Shown: in pieces, positions 6,075-9,403 of the stretch | Layout of the letters: each line of letters starts with the position of its first letter | How positions within the stretch are numbered: position 1 is the first letter of the stretch | DNA from: Lachnospiraceae bacterium | GTDB taxonomy: Bacteria; Bacillota; Clostridia; Lachnospirales; Lachnospiraceae | Direction: 5' to 3' | Length of the DNA: 9,403 bases | Assembly (NCBI GenBank): GCA_024694785.1 | Contig: JAILJL010000096.1 | Location: 1 to 9,403, forward strand | The notes under the pieces: model-generated | Told to the model about the DNA's origin: nothing | The model's input: only the letters and a program-made list of their open reading frames with translations | Database searches by the model: none | Program-made: the position numbers and the translations under genes

Positions 6075-7502
6075 CTACATTAATGTTCCAAAGCCGCTCC
6101 AGCATGTAAGCATCAGATATCCGACAAGAATCGCCATTAGCATTCTTATAAGCATAACCGGTATGCCTTCTTTAAGAAGCTTACCCGGATCAAGTCCGTA
6201 TCCTACGGATATCGCCCTTACACTGACAGGTAAAAGCGACTCAAAGTTCATAGCCATCGCTGCCGTAAATATGTATGGAATCGGTTGAAGATTCGATGCA
6301 CTGCATACCGCTATTACAATGGGAATCGTAACCGCTGCGGATACCGTACTGTTTGTCATCTCTGATACTAGACACGCAATCACCGCGAAGATTACAACAA
6401 GCCACAGACCGGCTGTCATACTTCCTCCCGTTATAACCGATGCCACAACTTCACTGGCACCCGATCCGGTAAGTATCTGTCCCAATGCAAGGCCGCCCGC
6501 AAATAACACAAGCATTCCCCACATAACTTCCTTCTGTGCCGTATTCCAGTCCATAAGAGGCTTCTTGGTATCCAAAGATATGATAATGAAGTTAACAAAG
6601 CCTAGGATTAAGAAAAGATATGCTGGAACAAGTCCCGGGAATATATCTGCATATAATGGTCTTATAAAAGAACCCAGCATTGCGGATACAAATAATATCA
6701 AGCTTACAATCTCATCCTTTTTTACAGGTCCCAATTCCTTATAACGATTCTTGAAATACTCTCTTGTACCGTCAAGAGTTTTGGTCTTCATCGGCCTTAA
6801 GATCATACCCAGCAATACCGCAATTGTCGCAACAATCGTATAAGGCATCATTCTTATAAGCCAGTCAATATACATGAACTCTTTTCCGGTGAATTCTTCT
6901 ATGAAAGAAATTGCCGTAATGTTCATCGCTCCGCCAAGGGGAGTACCTGCTCCGCCGACCTGGGCGCCCCAACAGATGGCGCATAATATCGGTGTGGCCG
7001 CCTCACAATTCTTAATATCCGTATATCCCGCAGCATTAAGCATTGCCACCGCCATTGGGGTTAATATTGCCACTACCACCACATTCGGCATCATATTGGA
7101 CAGAATGATTGCTGTAATAAGCCATACAATAATCTGCGAACGAATCGACGGACCTATAATTGAAAGGGCTTTAAGCGATATACGCTTATCAAGTCCAATC
7201 GAAGACCACGGCCCCGTAAGCAGGCACGAACCAAAGATCAGAATAATACTCGATGACGAATACTGTGATATTACACCATCCATCGGCACTATACCGATTA
7301 ACGCATTAAGAACAACCGGGAGTAACGCCGTAACCGTAATGTCAACAGGTCTTGTCACCCACCAGAATATCATCCATGCCGCAATTCCGATACCTTTACC
7401 CGGAGCACTTGCCATCACCCCTGCTCCCGTAAGCACATTTGCAAAAAGCGCATACAAAAGAGGGCCCATAACCAGATAAATAATTCTCTTTCGAATATAC
7501 AT
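6075..7502 (-). CDS. DASS/SLC13-type anion transporter; candidate DHPS (sulfonate) carrier
   Basis: This 475-residue inner-membrane protein has about 11-13 hydrophobic segments and belongs to the divalent anion:Na+ symporter (DASS/SLC13, CitT-like) group. Both inverted-repeat signatures are present: SNMMPNVVVVAILTP (135-149) followed by GGAGTPLGGAMN (183-194), and SEMTNSTVSAAVTIP (380-394) followed by FESLLPVSVRA (420-430). A charged cytoplasmic loop lies at about 236-264. It is the first gene of the operon, with AAGGA 7 bases before ATG. Family members move dicarboxylates, sulfate or related anions. Beside a sulfolactaldehyde reductase the likely cargo is a C3 sulfonate, exported as DHPS. 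Sulfonate uptake or exchange is also possible, and the sequence does not show direction. Confidence 0.85.
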   Translation of the reverse strand: MYIRKRIIYLVMGPLLYALFANVLTGAGVMASAPGKGIGIAAWMIFWWVTRPVDITVTALLPVVLNALIGIVPMDGVISQYSSSSIILIFGSCLLTGPWSSIGLDKRISLKALSIIGPSIRSQIIVWLITAIILSNMMPNVVVVAILTPMAVAMLNAAGYTDIKNCEAATPILCAICWGAQVGGAGTPLGGAMNITAISFIEEFTGKEFMYIDWLIRMMPYTIVATIAVLLGMILRPMKTKTLDGTREYFKNRYKELGPVKKDEIVSLILFVSAMLGSFIRPLYADIFPGLVPAYLFLILGFVNFIIISLDTKKPLMDWNTAQKEVMWGMLVLFAGGLALGQILTGSGASEVVASVITGGSMTAGLWLVVIFAVIACLVSEMTNSTVSAAVTIPIVIAVCSASNLQPIPYIFTAAMAMNFESLLPVSVRAISVGYGLDPGKLLKEGIPVMLIRMLMAILVGYLMLTCWSGFGTLM

Positions 7503-7520
7503 ATTTTTATCCTTTTAATT

Positions 7521-7541
7521 ATTTAATTCATTTAATTAAAT
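7521..7541. promoter_or_regulatory. AT-rich dyad, candidate operator of the sulfoglycolysis operon
   Basis: The minus strand reads ATTTAATT, five bases (AAATG), then AATTAAAT: a perfect 8+5+8 dyad. A 12-bp perfect palindrome, ATTTAATTAAAT (7530-7541), is nested in it. It overlaps the predicted -10 and start region, where a repressor would block transcription. ROK regulators of the NagC/Mlc type bind AT-rich dyads of about this size, so the ROK protein of this operon is the obvious candidate. Chance in AT-rich DNA is a real alternative. Confidence 0.45.
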
Positions 7542-7566
7542 TACCACGTTAAGGATATTTTTTCAA
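7538..7566 (-). promoter_or_regulatory. Predicted sigma-A promoter of the six-gene operon
   Basis: On the minus strand, TTGAAA (7566-7561, 5/6 of the -35 consensus) is followed by a 17-base spacer and TAATTT (7543-7538, 3/6 of the -10 consensus). A TGG just before the -10 gives an extended -10 (TGn). Predicted start is near 7531, leaving a leader of about 28 bases before the DASS ATG. It lies immediately after the azlCD terminator, as expected for a new transcription unit. Confidence 0.5.
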
Positions 7567-7576
7567 TAGATTTCAC

Positions 7577-7606
7577 AAAAAAATCCGCAGGTTTAACCTG
7601 CGGATT
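7577..7606 (-). terminator. Rho-independent terminator of the azlCD operon
   Basis: A perfect stem (7582-7591 with 7597-7606, loop TTTAA) is followed on the minus strand by seven T. It lies 14 bp beyond the azlD stop and separates azlCD from the sulfoglycolysis-like operon. Confidence 0.92.
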
Positions 7607-7619
7607 AATATCATATTCT

Positions 7620-7946
7620 CTATAACAGTCCCATATAATTCATCACATATTCGGTTACGAAAACCGCAATGCATGAAAACAATGCAACCGTTAACAGACT
7701 TCTTCTGCATAAGCCTAAGATTATGGCAACTCCGGTGCCTATTGCCGCTGATATAATACTTTGCGTCGCTGAGAATATCGACGGTATCGTCATCGCAGCA
7801 AGCACCGCATACGGCACATAATTAAAGAACATCTTGACACGCTCGTTTTTCAATTCATTTCTGAACAATACAAACGGCACAACTCTTATAAGATATGTAA
7901 CTCCTGCCATAACGACAAGATATATCATGAACGTCTTAAAATCCAT
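7620..7946 (-). CDS. azlD: AzlD family small subunit of branched-chain amino acid exporter
   Basis: This 108-residue membrane protein has four hydrophobic segments. The family motifs TYLIRVVPFVLFR (17-29) and NYVPYAVLAAMTIP (42-55) are clear and the length is normal. AzlD pairs with the larger AzlC to export branched-chain amino acids (and the analogue 4-azaleucine in Bacillus). Its ATG overlaps the azlC stop by one base (TAATG), with AAGGAGG 7 bases before the ATG inside azlC, so the two are translationally coupled at near-equal amounts. No functional link to the sulfo-sugar genes is visible. Confidence 0.9.
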   Translation of the reverse strand: MDFKTFMIYLVVMAGVTYLIRVVPFVLFRNELKNERVKMFFNYVPYAVLAAMTIPSIFSATQSIISAAIGTGVAIILGLCRRSLLTVALFSCIAVFVTEYVMNYMGLL

Positions 7947-8677
7947 TATGCCGCCTCCTTATTCTCATTACCCGGTAATAAGAATGTACCGAATAATGCC
8001 GCAAGAACGGCACTTATAATAACTGCAAAACCGGATGAAATTCTGTTAACATACGGCACGTACTTAAATATGCAACTTAAGATTATTGCCACTACAACAA
8101 CTATTGCCACTCTTCTGTCATCTCTGGATCTCGGCACAAATATCGCAATGAACATACCGTATATGGCAAGTCCAAGTGCAGATGTAACGGAAGCCGGCAG
8201 CACTCCACCGAGAATCGCTCCAAGGAATGTACCTAATGACCATCCGAGGAAAGCCGTTCCCTGAAGGCCTAACAGATATCCTCTTCCGACCTTATAAGCC
8301 TTACTTACAGCAACCGCGAATACCTCGTCTGTAATCATTGCTCCAAACAAGAAGCGATATATAGGCTTCACACCCTTATTCACATTCTGCGACAAGCTTA
8401 TCGCCATAAGAGAGTACCTTAGATTAATTACGAATTGCGTGACCGCCATCTCTATAAGCGGGCCATGCAATAGCATAATAGATAATCCCGCAACCTGTCC
8501 CGCACTTGTGGTATTAAATACCGATATCATGGTCGCCTGATACCAGGTAAGACCGCCTTCCACCGCTATTATACCGAAAGAGAACGAAACCGACAGATAT
8601 CCGAGTGCAATCGGAATACCATCTTTAATACCGTACATAAGCTGCATCAATGCAGTGTTTCTTCTAACATTTCCCAT
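7946..8677 (-). CDS. azlC: AzlC family large subunit of branched-chain amino acid exporter
   Basis: This 243-residue permease of the AzlC (LIV-E) family is full length. Family landmarks are GIPIALGY (20-27), SAGQ (58-61), NLRYSLMAISLS (85-96), TDEVFAV (116-122) and GWSLGTFLGAILGG (145-158), set in about seven or eight hydrophobic segments. With AzlD it forms an exporter of branched-chain amino acids. The ATG at 8677 has only a modest AGGGG site 8 bases upstream. That site lies in a region that can pair with the preceding hairpin arm, so expression may be set at the leader. Lrp-type control is common for azl genes elsewhere, but no such regulator is in the window. Confidence 0.92.
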   Translation of the reverse strand: MGNVRRNTALMQLMYGIKDGIPIALGYLSVSFSFGIIAVEGGLTWYQATMISVFNTTSAGQVAGLSIMLLHGPLIEMAVTQFVINLRYSLMAISLSQNVNKGVKPIYRFLFGAMITDEVFAVAVSKAYKVGRGYLLGLQGTAFLGWSLGTFLGAILGGVLPASVTSALGLAIYGMFIAIFVPRSRDDRRVAIVVVVAIILSCIFKYVPYVNRISSGFAVIISAVLAALFGTFLLPGNENKEAA

Positions 8678-8682
8678 AGTCT

Positions 8683-8724
8683 GCGCCCCTAAATAGGCGC
8701 TTTTTACAAGATGTAAAAAGCGCC
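8683..8724 (-). promoter_or_regulatory. Structured azlC leader with two competing hairpins
   Basis: In the minus-strand transcript, GGCGCTTTTTAC (8724-8713) pairs perfectly with GTAAAAAGCGCC (8707-8696) across a 5-base loop. The last five bases of the second arm (GCGCC, 8700-8696) can instead pair with GGCGC (8687-8683), which touches the azlC ribosome site AGGGG (8690-8686). The two folds exclude each other: the first leaves the ribosome site free and the second covers part of it. No U-run follows, so it is not a terminator in this direction. It could also be a protein-binding dyad in DNA. Confidence 0.45.
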
Positions 8725-8742
8725 CTTAAATAAACCTTTGTT

Positions 8743-8771
8743 ATAATAACATAGTTTTGACAATATGGAAA
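8743..8771 (-). promoter_or_regulatory. Possible weak promoter of azlCD
   Basis: On the minus strand, TTTCCA (8771-8766, 4/6) and TATTAT (8748-8743, 5/6) are separated by 17 bases. This would place the start near 8736, just before the leader hairpin. The 115-bp gap between the chemotaxis gene and azlC shows no clear terminator, so read-through from the chemotaxis gene cannot be excluded. Confidence 0.3.
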
Positions 8772-8792
8772 TGTATTATCAAATTTTATACC

Positions 8793-9403
8793 TTAGATAG
8801 TGAATTTATCAAGGTTATTATTGATAGTTTCAACTGCTTCCGCTACAGACTTGGCTGCATTTGATACGGAGTCGCTGGACTCGGCAACATCCTTTGCCGC
8901 AACGGTTACCTTATCTACAGCTGTTGCAATCTCTTCAGTTGCGGCTGACTGCTCTTCCGAGATAGAAGCCATATTCATAGCAACATCATTAACGGTAACC
9001 ATCTGCTTAGCGATTGTATTAAGTGTATCAGTAGCATCGGAAAGCTCAGCCGTAATCTGCTGGAATGTTGCAGCTGCTGTATTAACATACTCTGCACTGC
9101 TATTTATAAGTTCGGAGTTAGCCTCAGACTTCTCGGAAAGAAGCTTAACTCTTGACAACATATCATTAATAATGCCGACGATCTGATTGGTTGCATCAGA
9201 GGAATTCTTAGCAAGTTCGCCTATCTCTGTGGCAACTACCGCGAATCCGCGTCCTGCTTCACCGGCACGTGCTGCCTCAATTGAAGCATTTAATGAAAGA
9301 AGATTCGTCTGTGAAGATATAGCATTAATCATATCAACGATATTGTTAATCTGGTTAGCTGCTTCATCTACATTCTTAACTGCCTCTTCCATCTCCTGCA
9401 TTG
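8793..9403 (-). CDS. Methyl-accepting chemotaxis protein, C-terminal signalling domain (N-terminus outside window)
   Basis: Only the last 203 or so residues are in the window, and the gene continues past the right edge. This is the antiparallel coiled-coil domain that binds CheA and CheW at its tip. Numbering from the Met codon at 9401, the hairpin tip runs from about residue 26 to 62 and carries the nearly invariant pattern [27 protein letters not shown]. The flanking helices show heptad periodicity with A/E/S-rich methylation-type segments, including [11 protein letters not shown] (118 and beyond by rough count). The tail ends NNNLDKFTI, with no CheR-docking pentapeptide. The sensor domain is not visible, so the ligand is unknown. 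A link to SQ sensing would be speculation. Confidence 0.93.
   Translation of the reverse strand, partial: MQEMEEAVKNVDEAANQINNIVDMINAISSQTNLLSLNASIEAARAGEAGRGFAVVATEIGELAKNSSDATNQIVGIINDMLSRVKLLSEKSEANSELINSSAEYVNTAAATFQQITAELSDATDTLNTIAKQMVTVNDVAMNMASISEEQSAATEEIATAVDKVTVAAKDVAESSDSVSNAAKSVAEAVETINNNLDKFTI

Noticed and set aside
6874..7479. Long open frame on the plus strand (about 200 codons) opposite the DASS gene
   Set aside because: It is antisense to a well-supported membrane protein, has no ribosome site, and its translation follows the complementary codon pattern rather than any recognisable family.
7530..7541. ATTTAATTAAAT palindrome as an attachment or integration site
   Set aside because: There is no integrase, tRNA gene or second copy in the window, and it overlaps a predicted promoter, so an operator is the simpler reading.
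8683..8705. Plus-strand terminator-like stem (GCGCC, loop, GGCGC, five T)
   Set aside because: No plus-strand gene lies upstream of it, the stem is only 5 bp, and the same bases are better explained by the leader structure of azlC on the other strand.
1..9403. CRISPR arrays, tRNA or rRNA genes, insertion sequences
   Set aside because: Reading both strands showed no regularly spaced repeats, no tRNA- or rRNA-like segments, and no transposase or terminal inverted repeats. Nearly all bases lie in the annotated genes.

Overview
The window looks like part of a Clostridia (Lachnospiraceae-type, gut Firmicutes) chromosome. The reasons are moderate GC, strong AGGAGG-type ribosome binding sites, tightly packed and overlapping genes, an anaerobe-style sugar fermentation locus, and protein sequences of Firmicutes character. 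The genus cannot be fixed from the sequence alone.

Layout. Bases 1-1292 (+) hold the 3' part of a GPH-family sugar:cation symporter whose start lies outside the window. It converges on a six-gene minus-strand operon (7502 down to 1334), and a shared hairpin terminator lies between them. In transcription order the operon encodes a DASS/SLC13-type anion transporter, a small transaldolase, a YihU-like beta-hydroxyacid dehydrogenase, a DUF4867-type cupin-like protein, an L-fucose-isomerase-like protein and a ROK-family repressor. A promoter and an AT-rich dyad lie at 7521-7566, just downstream of the terminator of the next minus-strand operon, azlC-azlD (8677-7620, branched-chain amino acid exporter). 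The window ends in the C-terminal signalling domain of a methyl-accepting chemotaxis protein (8793 to the right edge).

Interpretation. The operon matches the sulfofructose transaldolase (sulfo-TAL, or SFT) branch of sulfoglycolysis. This pathway degrades sulfoquinovose (SQ), the head group of plant sulfolipid, and is known from Bacillus and from gut Firmicutes such as Eubacterium rectale. The strongest evidence is in the transaldolase. It keeps the Asp-Lys-Glu catalytic set (D6, K94, E66), and it has R30, W143 and R179 where phosphate-using relatives have Ser, Arg and Arg. This fits the published Arg-Trp-Arg sulfonate-recognition triad. Inferred flow: the GPH symporter imports SQ; an isomerase makes sulfofructose; SftT transfers the dihydroxyacetone unit to glyceraldehyde-3-phosphate, giving fructose-6-phosphate for glycolysis and sulfolactaldehyde; the dehydrogenase reduces sulfolactaldehyde to 2,3-dihydroxypropane-1-sulfonate (DHPS), regenerating NAD+; the DASS transporter may export the DHPS; and the ROK protein probably senses a pathway sugar and represses the operon.

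Open points are which of two metal-site proteins is the SQ isomerase, the direction and substrate of the DASS carrier, and where the sulfoquinovosidase is (none is in the window).
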